Of a DNA stretch of 64,000 nt, positions 11,948 through 23,323 are shown piece by piece. The DNA is from Trichosporon coremiiforme. Lineage: Eukaryota; Basidiomycota; Tremellomycetes; Trichosporonales; Trichosporonaceae. The DNA is taken from contig BCJJ01000002.1 in the NCBI GenBank assembly GCA_039545355.1, positions 583,956 through 647,955 of the forward strand, given 5' to 3'. The notes under the pieces are model-generated. The model was not told the DNA's origin. It saw only the letters and a program-made list of their open reading frames with translations, and made no database searches. The translations under genes and the position numbers were made by a program. How positions within the stretch are numbered: position 1 is the stretch's first letter; every line of letters starts with the position of its first letter.

Positions 11948-14900
11948 ATGGCCAAGGGAAAGTCAAAGGCGACTTTCAAGGCTGACAAGCCCCAAAAGCC
12001 TGTCAAAACAGGCAAGCCCGCCAGCAAGACCGACAACAACGACGCCCTCCGACAAGCCGTCAAGGAGCTCGGAGGCGACGATGACGACCTTGACCTGATT
12101 GCTGGAGTGGACAGCGACGATGAGGCTGCTCCCGCCAACAAGTCTGGAGACATTGACGAGGTGAGTTGTCTGCTGTGAGAACCTTGCTGACTGTCTCAGA
12201 AGTCGCTCAAGGCTGAGCTCGGTGCCTTCATGAAGGGCCTCGACTTCGGCAGCCTGGCGCCCCAGGCTGCTGACGAGGACGATGACGAAAATGAGGAGGA
12301 CGTCGAGGACGACGAAGAGGACGAGGAGGATGAAGATGATGACGAGGACGAGGATGAGGATGAGGACGATGAGGAGGAAGAGGACGACGACGAGGATGAC
12401 GACGAAGACGAGGATGAGGAGGAGAGCGATGAGAACAGTGAGGAGGAGGCGGCCCCTAAGAAGGTCGAGCCTAAGAAGGGGGCCAAGAAGGAGCAGCCCA
12501 AGAAGGAGGAGGCTCCCGCTAAGCGGGTGGACCCCGATGCGACGAGCGGAAGAGTGAGTCGTGCTGTTTGAGTGAAACTGACCGCAGAACGTTCCTCTTG
12601 TTGCCGACTGGTCCTCTCTGGTTCCCGGCCTTGCGATGCCCTCGAAGCCTCTCGGAAAGGCCCCGCACTCGAAGATCAACTCTCTGCGTATGCGTGCCGA
12701 CCAACTTCTCCGCGATCTCCCCAAGCCCCAGCGCGCCGGCTCTTCCTCCGACACTGCTTTCATCTCGCAGATTCTCTCGAGCGGTACGCACCAGGACAAG
12801 CTGTCCGCCCTCGTCCTTCTCGTCCGCGAGAGCCCGATTCACGCCATCTCCGAGCTTGAGCGCATGCGCGCCATGGCCGGCTGGCGTGACGGTGCTCCCC
12901 ACGCTGGTGGTGGCCGTGACGAGCGTCTCGCCACGGTTCGCGCTCTTGCGGACTGGTGGGTCACGGGCGGAGGCAAGGAGAACGGCAAGCTCAAGTACTT
13001 TGCCGACCAGCCGCTGCTCGCGCACCCCGACATTACCGACCGCCACCTCGTTCTCTACGCGTTCGAGGACTTCCTCAAGAAGTGGTACTTCAACCTGCTC
13101 CAGATCCTCGAGACCCTCTCGCACGACACGCTTCCTTACGTTCGCTCCAAGGCGCTCGACGTCACCTTCCAGCTCCTGCAGGGCAACGCGGAGCAGGAGC
13201 AGAACCTGCTTCGTCTCGGTGTCAACAAGCTCGGCGACACTGACCGCGCTGTCGCCTCGAAGGCGTCTCACCACATCCTGCAGCTCCTCCAGGTCCACCC
13301 CGCCATGAAGGCTGTCGTGGCCCGTGAGGTTGCCGCCATCGTTCTCAAGACGCAGCTGACCGGTGCCGCCGGTTCATCATCAAGTGGCACGCACATGCGC
13401 TTCGACGACGAGGAGCCGAAGAAGACGGCCGAGGAAGGAGCCAAGGCGCCGCCCAACCACGGACGGTACTACGGCCTGATCACGCTGAACCAGATGACCC
13501 TGACGCAGAAGGATCGCGAGGTTGCGGGCCGCCTGGTCGAGGTCTACTTCGAGGTGTTCCGCGAGATCCTCGGCGAGGAGCAGAAGAAGGGCAACGAGGA
13601 GAGGGCCGAGGCCGACGAGCTCGACGCCGAGGAGATGCAGAAGGTGACGGGCAAGGTGGAGAAGTGGCGCGGACGGCGCAAGGGTGCCAAGCCCAAGGGC
13701 GGACGGAAGCAGCCCGAGGAGGAGCTCGTCGACAGCGCCGAGGCGAAGCTCGTCGCGGCGGTGCTTACCGGTGTCAACCGTGCGCTGCCTTTCGCCGAGC
13801 TCGACGACTCGCTGTTCGAGGGCTACATGGAGACGCTGTTCAAGATCTGTCACGCGGGCACGTTCAACACGTCGATCCAGGCGCTCCAGCTCATCTTCCA
13901 GGTGTCGCAGAACCGACCCTCAGTCGTTGACCGCTTCTACCGCACGCTGTACGAGTCGCTCTTCGACGGCCGCCTCATCATCTCGTCCAAGCAGGCTATG
14001 TACCTGAACCTGCTGTTCAGGGCGATGAAGGCTGACCAGAGCCTGCCGCGCGTCATGGCGTTCGTCAAGCGTCTCCTGCAGATGCTCAACCTGCACCAGC
14101 CGCCGTTCATCTGCGGTGCGCTTTACCTGCTCGGCGACCTGTTCAATGCGACCCCGGGACTGCGCCGCATGCTGATCGAGCCCGAGGACGACGGTGAGGA
14201 GCATTTCGTCGACGCGGACGCGAAGGGCAAGAAGCCCGCCACGGCCGAGGAGAAGGCGGGCGAGTCGTCCAAGGCGGTTGAGAAGCAGTACGACGGCAAG
14301 AAGCGCGAGCCTCTGTACGCGCACGCGGACCAGAGCTGCCTCTGGGAGCTTATCCCGTTCACCGAGCACTTCCATCCGAGTGTGGCGCTGCAGGCGAACC
14401 AGCTCCTGATGGGACAGACTTTGACGGGCTCGGCCGACATCAGCCTGAATACGCTCATCTCCTTCCTGGACAAGTTCGTGTACCGCAACCCGAAGAAGAC
14501 GCTGCAGCCCAAGGGCGCGAGTATCATGCAGCCCGCCGCCGTCAACGACACGACGGGCAACGTCGTGCGCAACCGCGGCCCGCGCACCGCGCCCGAGTCC
14601 AACGTCAACACGGAGGCATTCTGGCGCAAGAAGGTCGAGGACGTGCCCGTCGACCAGCTCTTCTTCCACCGCTTCTTCAGCACCAAGCTCGCCAAGAAGG
14701 AGGCCCTCAAGAAGGACGCGAAGAAGCGCAAGGGTGATGACTCGGACGAGGACGCCATGGACGTCTCGGACGACGAACTGCCCAGCGATGCCGATGCCGA
14801 CGAGGCCGCTGCCGGATCCGACGCGGAGGAGGACGAGATCTGGAAGGTTATGCAGGCTTCCATGCCCGATGCCGGAGACGACATGGGTATCTCGGACGAC

Positions 14901-15278
14901 AGCAGCGACGAGGACGTCGACTACTCCTCTGATGAGGAGGGTGACGACGCCGCTGAGGTCGACGAGGATGACCAGGACGACGAGGAGGATGAGGATGAGG
15001 ACGACGAGGATGAGGAGGAGGACGAGTCGGACGGCGACGACTTCCCGGACCTGGACGAGGACGAGGACGACCTGATCCCGCTCGACGAGATGCCGAACAT
15101 TGAGCTCGGCGGCTCCGAGTCTGAAGAGGAGGAGGACGAAGACCCTGCCGCGGGCGCTAAGCGCAAGCGCAGGGAGGAGCGCAGGGAGCGCCGCAAAAAG
15201 CGCCGCGAGATGCCCGCCTTCGCCAGCGCCGAGGACTACGCCGCCCTCATCGACGGCGAGCCCGATGAGAACATCTAA
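11948..15278 (+). CDS. MAK21: Mak21/Noc1 (CEBPZ) ribosome-biogenesis protein
   Basis: Exons 11948-12160, 12200-12553 and 12588-15278 give 1085 residues. Noc1/Mak21 pairs with Noc2 on early pre-60S particles in the nucleolus. After a Lys-rich N terminus comes an acidic tract (roughly residues 95-155, almost pure Asp/Glu), then VPDWSSLVPG and helical HEAT-like repeats (KWYFNLLQILETLSHDTLPYVRSK). The CBF/Mak21 domain lies at about 589-790: YMETLFKICHAGTFNTSIQALQL, then SSKQAMYLNLLFRAMK and PPFICGALYLLGDLF. The FHPSVALQANQLLMG and DQLFFHRFF blocks follow. The C terminus is another Asp/Glu-rich region ending in an RRERRKKRREMPAFASAEDYA basic patch. Both introns have clear CTGAC branch points. Start 11948 is the first ATG after the divergent promoter. 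Confidence 0.95.
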
Positions 15279-15441
15279 GCACCAGCATCCATACGCACGC
15301 ACAGACACATTTGAGACCAGACAGCACCATAGCCATATTCTCGGTCGCTCACGCGATCTTTCTCATAGATGCATTACAAACTGTACAAACACACAGAAAC
15401 CGGGTGACAGAACGGCTACACACACATGAAGTATAACCTAC

Positions 15442-17419
15442 TCATATCTCAGAGCCTGCCTCGAAGCTCCAACCCGTCCGTCGGCCGTCGTGGTCGTCGT
15501 ATCCCGGCGACTTCAGCTTGACCCATGGCAACAGCACCTCCAGGTCTTCCCATCCCAGACTCGCATACTGTCCCCGGGGCCCGAGATCAACTAAAGCCCC
15601 TTCGACAGCCGAGTCGCGGGGAACGCCCGGGGGTGCGGCTTCGTTTCGAGTTGCGGGGAAGAGCTGAGCTACAAGACTGGCCGTCAGCTGTTGTCGTGGT
15701 TCAAAAAGCTCACATCATGGACCCCGCCCAACGCCGGCGTTCCTCGCTCTCCGGCTCCCACTCTGTCACCTTCATCCCCTCGGTCCCCCACATCGCCTTG
15801 CCTGACGACGCTTCGCCAATCTCTGACGTCTCCTCGTGGTCGGCTCGGAAGTCGCGGACTCGCAGCACGGGATCGTCGTCTGGGGTTACACCTAGGCCAG
15901 GGTTGAGCCGGTCGACAGAGTATGACGTGGTACGCAGCCACTCAGTCTCGTACGGCGTAAAATTAGGGTAGAGCCGATGCGAGTACGCGGGAGTCGGGTG
16001 CGTCAGAGGCATGTACGGCCGCTGAACGCGGAGCTGAGGAGGCGGCGAGGGTGTCGGTGGCGTAGGCACAGCATAGTCTTCTGGCAGAGCTGGCATCAAC
16101 TGTAGAGTTGGCACCCGTGGTGATGAACCGTGGATGGCAAACAAAGGGGAGGAAGCGTGCGGATCTGGTGGTTGGTACGTTGCATCCGCAGCCGAAGGTG
16201 ATGTCTCATACGCGCTGCTTGACGATTCGTTCGGGTGGCTTCGCGAGCGGGTGAGGCTCGGCAGCGACCATCTCCTTTCCCTGTCTCCTGCTCGGTGTTG
16301 GCTGGGACCAGCTTCAGGCTCAGCGTGCAGAGACAGACGCCTTGCCCTCCCCATCCAGTCGCCAAAAGATGCAAACATGGAAGGGCTGCTGCTCAGCGCA
16401 GGAGGGCGGGAGGGCGGCGACGAAGCAGCTAAGCTTGGCGGATTCGGAGCCGACGATCCTGTCGTGGATCGTACCAGCGGAATGAAGTTGTGCTGTTCGT
16501 CTGGGGCCGACATTGTTCGAGGAAGCCTGGGCTGTACTCTGGGCGCCCGGGGTGTTGTGTGCAGTCGGCGAAGCATGGGGGGGTGCAGAACGAGATGGGC
16601 GCTGTCGTTGACACACCATGATGGACGCTCCACAAGCACGCCGAGGGCAAGAATGCGAACATCCTGCAGGTGCAGCACAACTCTCACGTCCGTCGGATAG
16701 TGAGCGTGATTGCTCTGGTGCCTGTTGTCAGTTTGCTTGCCGCGCGTTGGCAACGCACTTCAGCTCGTCGTAGATGTCGTATGGATCGAAAGTTCGAGTA
16801 TATAATCGATTCAACATAGCAGATCCGTTATGTCTGAGAGTGATGAAGCGCTGTCGTCAGAGATGGGACGGTCTGTCTGACTCACGGTCCATAATTCGTG
16901 ATGTGCACACCCAACCGAGCGGTGTTCCAGCCGGCCGAGGACTCGTAGGTAGGCTGCTCGCCAGCTGTCATCTGCGTTCTTGTATCGCACCCAGCTCGGG
17001 AGAAAGCGGCGCCTGAATGCCTCCTCCCAGACAGGATCTCGCCACCGGCCTATTTCAAATCGCTCCAGTATCCAGCGAGGCGAAGCCCTGACCAGCACAT
17101 CCATGAACAGGCTCCCATCATCATGGCCGGTCAGGAAGGACAGCGAGGGTAGAACGGCGAGCGCCTGGGGGTATGGCGGTCCATTGCGGAGTATCTGCCG
17201 GATAGTCTCCCTCAGCGGTGTCAGGTTTGATTGTGTGAGGTTGAGGAGAACCGGATGCAGGGAAAGGAAGATAATGATGTCGTTGAGGGACAGGTAGCTG
17301 GCCGTTAGTTGACAACTACTGTATGATACAGCGTACCCGGCTATCTGGCTCAGCAGCTCTCCAGGAAGATCGAGGAGCTCGATCTTGCGCTCCTCGTGGT
17401 CGCTCATGGCGGCGGACAT
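15442..17419 (-). CDS. F-box-like protein of unknown function
   Basis: Five exons, 17419-17337, 17297-16886, 16850-16759, 16721-15714 and 15676-15442, join without a frame break to 609 residues. The N terminus (ELLDLPGELLSQIAGYLSLNDIIIFLSLHP) resembles an F-box, suggesting a substrate adaptor of an SCF ubiquitin ligase; that is inference from motif shape only. Residues about 60-245 look folded (ASPRWILERFEIGRWRDPVWEEAF; TRTFDPYDIYDELK; DVRVVLHLQDVRILALGV). The middle is Ser/Pro-rich and probably disordered. A conserved-looking C terminus (GQYASLGWEDLEVLLPWVKL) returns to order. I do not recognise the full protein. Intron 1 is only 39 nt, a multiple of three with no stop, so an unspliced reading would still be open. 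ATG 17407 is an alternative start. Confidence 0.72.
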
Positions 17420-17680
17420 ATGAGCATGGTGGCGCAGTAAGCGTTGAGAGGAACGAGGTGGTCCAGGTGGCTGCTTCGAGGAGCGGTCCCAGATAGCGAA
17501 CCTTGAAGTAAGCGGATCGAAGTCAGGAGACCTGGAGACCCCGCAGATGATCCCGCAGTACGTCACCGCCACTTGCCATTTCACCTAACGCCGTTCGCGA
17601 CCTCCACTGCACGGCGCTGGCCGTCAGCGATCACTTGAGCGCAACCAGCGACGACGAGACTCTCGACGATACCTAGCACA

Positions 17681-18705
17681 ATGTCTCTCGCCCGCGCTTC
17701 CCTCGGCCTCCGGGTGCGCACCCTCGGCCCTTCCGCCGCCGTCGCCCGCCGCTTCAACTCCACCTCCAGCTCTACCTCCACCGCCAGCGATGAGGTTCCC
17801 CCCAACTACACCTCGCCCCGGGATCTGCCCATGACCTGGTCCGACTACCTCGCCATGCGCAAGAGGCGCAGGCAGTGGTCGTCCATCACCTCGATCCCCA
17901 CCTCGATCGGCGGTCTGCTTGGTGGAGCCATGTACTTCGCCAGCAAGGACGTTGACCCTACCCAGGTCATCTTTGGCTTCGACCTCTAGTGCGTGTGACC
18001 AGCTGTCTTCCGTGTCCAGATAGGCTGACTTCCGCAGCGCTGTTTACGGAGTCGCCACGTAAGTGGAACCGGCTAGCTCACTGATCGGATACTGACTGAG
18101 GTTTCAAGGTTTGCGTGCATGGGTGAGTGTTCACGGAACCTCGGCTTGGTGACCCCCGCCTCGTTGCTTCCACTTTCCCCCATCGGCGCAATGTCTGGCC
18201 AGGACGTCTTTGTAGCTCAGAAGGAGCTAAAGGCGGCTCTGCTAGCAATAATATCGATCATAGCTGACAGCAGCGTTTGGCTGGCTTCTTGGCCCCACCG
18301 TCGGAAACGCTCTCTTCGGCGTCACCCACCCCAAGCTCTCGAAGGGAGACCCCTCCCCCCTTGAGGTCATGGACCGCGAGTTCTTCAACAGGATAAAGTC
18401 GAGGCGTGTCGACCCCTCGCGCCAGAGCATGAACAACCCCTCGCCTGACTTCTACGGAGAGAAGGTGCGTTAGACCAGCTTCTTGGGTATCGGTTACTGA
18501 CGCGGCGCCTTCATGGTTGAACTCGCACATCTCTCACCCGCGCATCATCCGATACACGTTATCTCGGTTGCGGATCTGAAATTGGTGCCTATTGCGGTGG
18601 CATGACGGTTAACAGATCACCTCGATCCCGGCGTACCGCCAGTGGCTCAAGGACCAGAAGGCGTACGCCGCCAAGGTGTCCCACGGCGTCCCCGACGAGC
18701 TCTAA
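17681..18705 (+). CDS. PAM17: Mitochondrial import motor subunit Pam17
   Basis: Exons 17681-17988, 18038-18058, 18109-18122, 18274-18464 and 18616-18705 give 207 residues. Pam17 is an inner-membrane component of the presequence translocase-associated motor that organises the Tim23-Pam18/Pam16 complex. An Arg/Ser/Ala-rich presequence (MSLARASLGLRVRTLGP...RRFNS) precedes the family core DLPMTWSDYLAMRKRRRQW, a first membrane span (SITSIPTSIGGLLGGAMYF), DPTQVIFGFDLYAVYGVAT, and a second span ending GWLLGPTVGNALFG. The DPSRQSMNNPSPDFYGEKI block and the IPAYRQWLKDQ tail are typical. Exons 2 and 3 are only 21 and 14 nt, both needed to keep frame. The intron before exon 4 could end 3 nt earlier. Divergent from the F-box-like gene. 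Confidence 0.93.
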
Positions 18706-19221
18706 GGAAGTGAAGATCTTTTGTAACACATGTCTGGAGAGGTCCCGACTCGCATATGGGCCGTGTATGCATTGAGCATGGAGATAGATGGCACTCGCGT
18801 GACAGCGGAGTCACTTTGCTGCGCTAGAGGGGACGGTATAAAGCTGCGTGCAAGCGGCGAACACTTCCTATCCCGGCTACCTATGATTGCGTGCGGCGCA
18901 GCACGCTGAGCCCACGACAACGCAATGACCAGGTTGTCAAGCATCGACGGTGACAGAGAAGTCAGGCGTCTGGAGAATGCAATGTTACGCGCATGGAGAC
19001 GCACGCGTCGTGCATGTGGACGTAAAGCGTCGGTTCCACCGCCGCATCGAATCGGAAGGACGGGGGTGGGCCAAATAGGCACCGACCTGATGCACGAAGC
19101 GGTGACGGCGGCTTTCAAAACACCGTCAGTCCGCGCGTCCTGACCCGGACCCGCCAGTCCGGACCCGCTAGTCCGGCCCCGCCAACCGGAAACGGGGATC
19201 AATTTTCGGGCGTCTCCGGGG
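18706..19221. other. intergenic with short GC-rich tandem repeat
   Basis: Downstream of PAM17. Contains about three imperfect copies of a 14-15 bp unit (CCCGCCAGTCCGGA-like) at 19143-19190 just before the small ORF. A 249-residue open frame on the minus strand (18702-19451) has no protein-like features and I do not call it. Confidence 0.4.
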
Positions 19222-19563
19222 ATGGGACGAGCGAGCTTTAGTGGCGACCACGCCGACATCTTCCAGAGCACACTGCCCGCATCAGTCCGGACGACAAAGA
19301 GTCGCCGCCGATCGATCGTGTACACCGACGAGGAGGTTTCGCCAGGCACGCAGACCAAACTGCTGCCTGCCTGCGGCCGTGCGCTGTCCGAGGTGTCAAG
19401 TGCAGATGATCTGCGCTGGCAGTCGTTCAGCACATCGTCATCGGCTGGCAACTGGCATCAGTCATTGCCCATCCACGGACACAACCTGGATCTGGTGTCC
19501 CTGAACCTGAGTACATACCCAGAGTGGCTGAAGGAGGAGGTCGCCTGGGATGAGGAGGCTTAA
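19222..19563 (+). CDS. small hypothetical protein
   Basis: An uninterrupted 113-codon frame between PAM17 and ATG10. I do not recognise the product. It is hydrophilic, with no membrane segment or signal peptide, and ends in an acidic Trp-containing tail (STYPEWLKEEVAWDEEA) that looks more like real protein than chance translation. The ATG follows a G-rich repeat tract. There are no obvious introns. It could be the last exon of a longer gene or chance; transcript data would decide. Confidence 0.4.
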   Translation: MGRASFSGDHADIFQSTLPASVRTTKSRRRSIVYTDEEVSPGTQTKLLPACGRALSEVSSADDLRWQSFSTSSSAGNWHQSLPIHGHNLDLVSLNLSTYPEWLKEEVAWDEEA

Positions 19564-19619
19564 GGATAAGCCGAGCTAGAGAGAGAGAGATTATCATGCC
19601 ATGCCATCTATGCAATATT

Positions 19620-20685
19620 CTAAGTCAAGTCCACGACTGCGCCGCTCAGCATGAGCCACGTCTCGAGCCATGTCTGCCCGTTGTGCTGCAGCAGTTCGCC
19701 AACGACCTCACCCACATGACAAGGGTGCACGCTCCAGCATCCCTGCCCCGTCATGGGGTGTTCAGCGAACTGCAGTAAAGGGAATGTCTGGTCTGATGGG
19801 AGGTACACCGCGTCCCTCGTTATTGTCGGAACAGTGTTGCCCCCTATGTCGCGAGAAGGAGTGGGTAACGAGAGCAAGGGGATCAGGTCTTGCAGTTGTA
19901 TCGGCACCCCGGCTGAACATCAGCTGGTACGCGAGAACAGATAGCTCACCCTCATCCCATGCACGGATGTAGAGCTGTGGCACAGCGTATGTCAGACTCC
20001 GCACAACTGTGTATTCAGTGTGCACACGCCGATGCTGGGGATAGAGGGCTGCTTCATCTTCTTCCTCTTCTAGACCCTCGCTCTCTCCCTGTGCTGCTGG
20101 TTGCCCAGAACTGGAAGAGGAAGTGATGGGAAGAAATTGAGCAGAGGCCTTGATGAGATACCCGAGGGAGGTGTACTGCTGTCAGCTGGATGGGCTCACG
20201 GCTGCTCACCTGCTCCTATCAGCTCTTCCGCGCAAACGACAGCTGGATATAACAAGGGGCAGCCTGGAGGTGAGCTCTAAATGACAGGGAAATGCTAGCT
20301 TACGGAGTAGCAGGGACAATGAAGGCTGGAATGTCAGCTCGGACGTTAGCCCCTGCTAGCTCACCGTTCCGTCAACATCTCCCTCCCCCTCATCAGCAAT
20401 TCCAGCCCCGCCATCTCAAGGTATCGTACCTGTCGTCAGTTGTAACTGTTGCGAGCCAAGTGCCGAGCCAACTGCCAGGTTCCACCTATCCTTCTGAGTG
20501 GGATACACACCTGCTCGTCAGCTTTGGATGACAGTCCAACAGCTCACCTTTGTTCTATGTTCCCTCCACTCCCACCTGAGGTACACCCTCTGCCTTGGCA
20601 ACTGCGGTTCAAAGTTGGCATACTTCTCCACGAAGGCCACACAGGCTTCTTGGAACACTGCCTCGGTCAGGAACGGCTGCTCCAT
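19620..20685 (-). CDS. ATG10: Atg10-like E2 autophagy enzyme (internal exons uncertain)
   Basis: Three exons are secure. The first is 20685-20548, encoding 46 residues with VFQEACVAFVEKYA and the family W-x-W (LRWEWREH). The others are 20175-19950 and 19912-19620, in frame for 172 residues. They carry GYLIK, an acidic linker, EYTVVRSLTYAVPQLYIRAWDE, then EHPMTGQGCWSVHPCHVGEVV and WLETWLMLSGAVVDL. This is the Atg10 layout: HPC holds the catalytic cysteine that forms a thioester with Atg12 before transfer to Atg5. The 370 bp between exon 1 and GYLIK hold at least four intron-like units. One chain (IADEGEGDVDGT - PSLSLLL - RCPLLYPA) links to GYLIK in frame but needs a poor upstream acceptor, so I leave it open. 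The gene is convergent to PAM17 and divergent from SDH2. Confidence 0.8.
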
Positions 20686-21257
20686 CAGTATTCCGTGTTG
20701 AGAAGGAAGTCAGCTGTGTGCCCAAAAACGATAGATGATAGAGAGGAAGAGAGAACGACAGCAGAAAGGAGGGACGAACATAGCACAATGACCGATGGTA
20801 TGACGTTTCGGGGAAGAACTCCAAGATACTTGTTTGTGCTGATCTCTATACATGTCCAACCGGCTTCGAGGGAAGGATGTATACACGCCGTAATATACAT
20901 ACGCAGACATGATCGTAGAGTTGGCCAACGAAGCACACGCACATGCATATCGATTGCCCGCCAGGGCAGCGACGGTCAGCGAGTGCCTCCTGCAAACGAC
21001 ACGTGACTGAAACGTATTAGGGAGTCTCTGATTGGCATGGACAAAGTCCGAAGAGTTCCGACCCCAGCTTCCGTCAGCGAAGCCGGAGTCGACCAACCAC
21101 AGCCCTCGTGTTGCACACAGGATAGCTCCCGTTCACCGAAGCGACACCCACACCCCCGTCCCCCCGTCCTCCAACCAGTCAAGTCACCACTTCGCCTTTC
21201 GCCTTCCTCTCCATCTCACCACTCATCCCCTCACCCTCCGCACCCCTCTCGCCCATC
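20686..21257. promoter_or_regulatory. divergent intergenic region ATG10/SDH2
   Basis: About 570 bp between two start codons. The half next to SDH2 is C/T-rich and poor in G (about 21110-21257), typical of a highly expressed fungal leader. No gene seen. Confidence 0.5.
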
Positions 21258-22535
21258 ATGATGCGCACCACCGCCCTCCGTGCCCTCCCCCGCGGCATCG
21301 TCGCCCGCCAGCTCTCGACCTCGGCCGCTTCTCAGTTCGCCCAGCCCTCCGAGTCGACCGCCACCCCCGCCGCTGGCACCAAGCCTCCTCAGATCAAGGA
21401 GTTCAAGATCTACCGCTGGGTATGTATACGCGTCACGACCGCACCGCAACACCCGCGCGCCTCGACGCTTGATAACGGAGCACAAGGCTACACGTCTGCC
21501 GAGCTCAAGTAGTCGTCGCGTGGAGCCGAAGTAGCCGGTCGCTGCACAGATCATTTTACTAACTCTCGATCAGAACCCCGACACTCCCTCGGAGAAGCCC
21601 AAGCTCCAGTCTTACAAGGTTGACCTCAACCAGTGTGGGCCTATGATGCTCGACGCTCTCGTGAGTTACGAGCCTGAAGTGCTGGACTAACCTTTTAGCT
21701 CAAGATCAAGAACGAGATGGACCCCACCCTTACCTTCCGTCGCTCGTGCCGTGAGGGTATCTGTGGCTCGTGTGCCATGAACATTGACGGTGTCAACACC
21801 CTCGCCTGTCTCTGCCGCATTGACAAGGACACCTCCAAGCCCGGCAAGGTCTACCCCCTCCCTCACAGTGCGTTTTTTGCTCTTGTCCGACGGGATTCGG
21901 CTGACGTTTGCAGTGTACGTCGTCAAGGACCTCGTCCCTGACCTCACCCTCTTCTACAAGCAGTACAAGTCCATCCAGCCTTGGCTCAAGCACGACAACC
22001 CCCCCAAGACTGAGATCCTCCAGTCTCAGCACGACCGCAAGAAGCTCGACGGCATGTACGAGTGCATTCTCTGCGCGTGCTGCTCCACCTCGTGCCCTTC
22101 GGTTAGTACCCGGCAATTTCCGAACCTGAAAGTGTTTCATGCTGACATTCAACAGTACTGGTGGAACCAGGACCAGTACCTCGGCCCCGCTGTCCTCATG
22201 CAGGCTTACCGCTGGATCGCCGACTCTCGTGACCAGGCTACCGAGGAGCGCAAGGAGAAGCTCCAGAACAACATGTCCCTCTACCGATGGTGAGTGTCGT
22301 ATTTCGACGGGATCAATTCTGCAACCATCCGGAGATGTGCCTGAGAGTCACTCCGCCTGCAGTCATCCCAGCTCCGCCCTTTGCTAGGTTCACGAGCTGA
22401 CCCCGCAGCCACACCATTCTTAACTGCACCCGCACGTGTCCCAAGGGTCTCAGGCCAGGATCTGCCATCGCCTTCATGAAGCTCGAGATGGCCACCGGCA
22501 AGAAGGCTTCGCACGGCATCACTGAGGTCGTCTAA
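21258..22535 (+). CDS. SDH2: Succinate dehydrogenase iron-sulfur subunit, mitochondrial
   Basis: Six exons, 21258-21419, 21574-21660, 21699-21867, 21914-22101, 22156-22289 and 22409-22535, give 288 residues. SdhB passes electrons from FAD in Sdh1 to ubiquinone in complex II. A basic presequence ([23 protein letters not shown]) is followed by [18 protein letters not shown]. The [2Fe-2S] cysteines lie in [21 protein letters not shown]. The [4Fe-4S] and [3Fe-4S] ligands lie in [13 protein letters not shown] and [15 protein letters not shown]; all expected cysteines are present. [20 protein letters not shown] is invariant-type sequence. Exon phases join cleanly. Intron 1 (154 nt) is long for this locus. 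A second ATG follows directly. Confidence 0.97.
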
Positions 22536-23208
22536 GCGACTCGAGTGTCGGAGTGGAGTTACTCTTAAAAAAGCGCACCCTTATAACGGATGAGAACCGC
22601 CCTCTCTCACATCTGTGAGGGGGCTCTAGTGAGGACAACGACAGGAGGACGACTGTGGTCGACGCAAAACACAGTCGCCAGCAGTTCCGCCCCAGGCGGT
22701 TTGTATGCATTAATCTAAGACTCAAGGCGTGTGTGAGGCTCGGAGGCTGAAACGTCGCTCGACTGGGCTCTGCGCAATGTCTCGTGTCGTGACTAACCTG
22801 AACCACTATCGGATGTCGCGACGTGATGGGCCGCATGCCGGGGGGGGATAGACACTCCGCATGGTATCGCGACGGCGTGCGGAAGTGCGGATGAACAGAA
22901 GAGCAATGCGGACCAGTCAGACGCCAACCGAGCGGTCCGGACGGAGTTCGTCGATCGACCTCCGCCAGAGTGCCCGCCAGAGTGCCCGTCTCGCCGACTT
23001 GCGAGCTAATCTAAACCTTGAAAACGACCTGGTTCGGCTCGAATGAATGGGCAGATGACGTGACTAATCTTCTAGCCTCATGGGACTGGCCGAGCCACCC
23101 ACCCACTGGCCGCTGGGCTGATGGGACGCGTCCTCCGTCCCTTGGGCGGCTTCATACCGGCCAACCTTTTGCTCATCGACCATCAGTATCAAAAGTGCAG
23201 CATGCGGA
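22536..23208. other. intergenic 3' of SDH2
   Basis: No gene recognised. A 13-bp direct duplication (CGCCAGAGTGCC-like) occurs near 22969-22996. The segment leads into the minisatellite. Confidence 0.4.
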
Positions 23209-23323
23209 GCGCGCAGAGGGTGCAGAGCGTGCAGAGAGTGCAGAGAGTGCAGAGAGTGCAGAGAGTGCAGAGAGTGCAGAGAGTGCAGAGAGTGCAGAGA
23301 GTGTAGAGAGTGCAGAGAGTGCA
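23209..23323. repeat. 9-bp minisatellite, left arm
   Basis: Tandem copies of the 9-mer AGAGAGTGC (equivalently GTGCAGAGA), imperfect at the left end (GCGCAGAGG, GTGCAGAGC) and then almost perfect, with one GTGTAGAGA variant near 23301. The array runs straight into the N gap, so its true length is unknown. Unit length is a multiple of three, so it stays open in several frames (Glu-Ser-Ala or Cys-Thr-Leu), but this is not a gene. Confidence 0.9.

Noticed and set aside
12196..12501. Minus-strand poly-Ser open frame
   Set aside because: It is the complement of the Asp/Glu-rich tract of MAK21.
18702..19451. 249-residue minus-strand frame
   Set aside because: Composition is mixed and motif-free; it overlaps the end of PAM17 and the small plus-strand ORF and has no splice signals.
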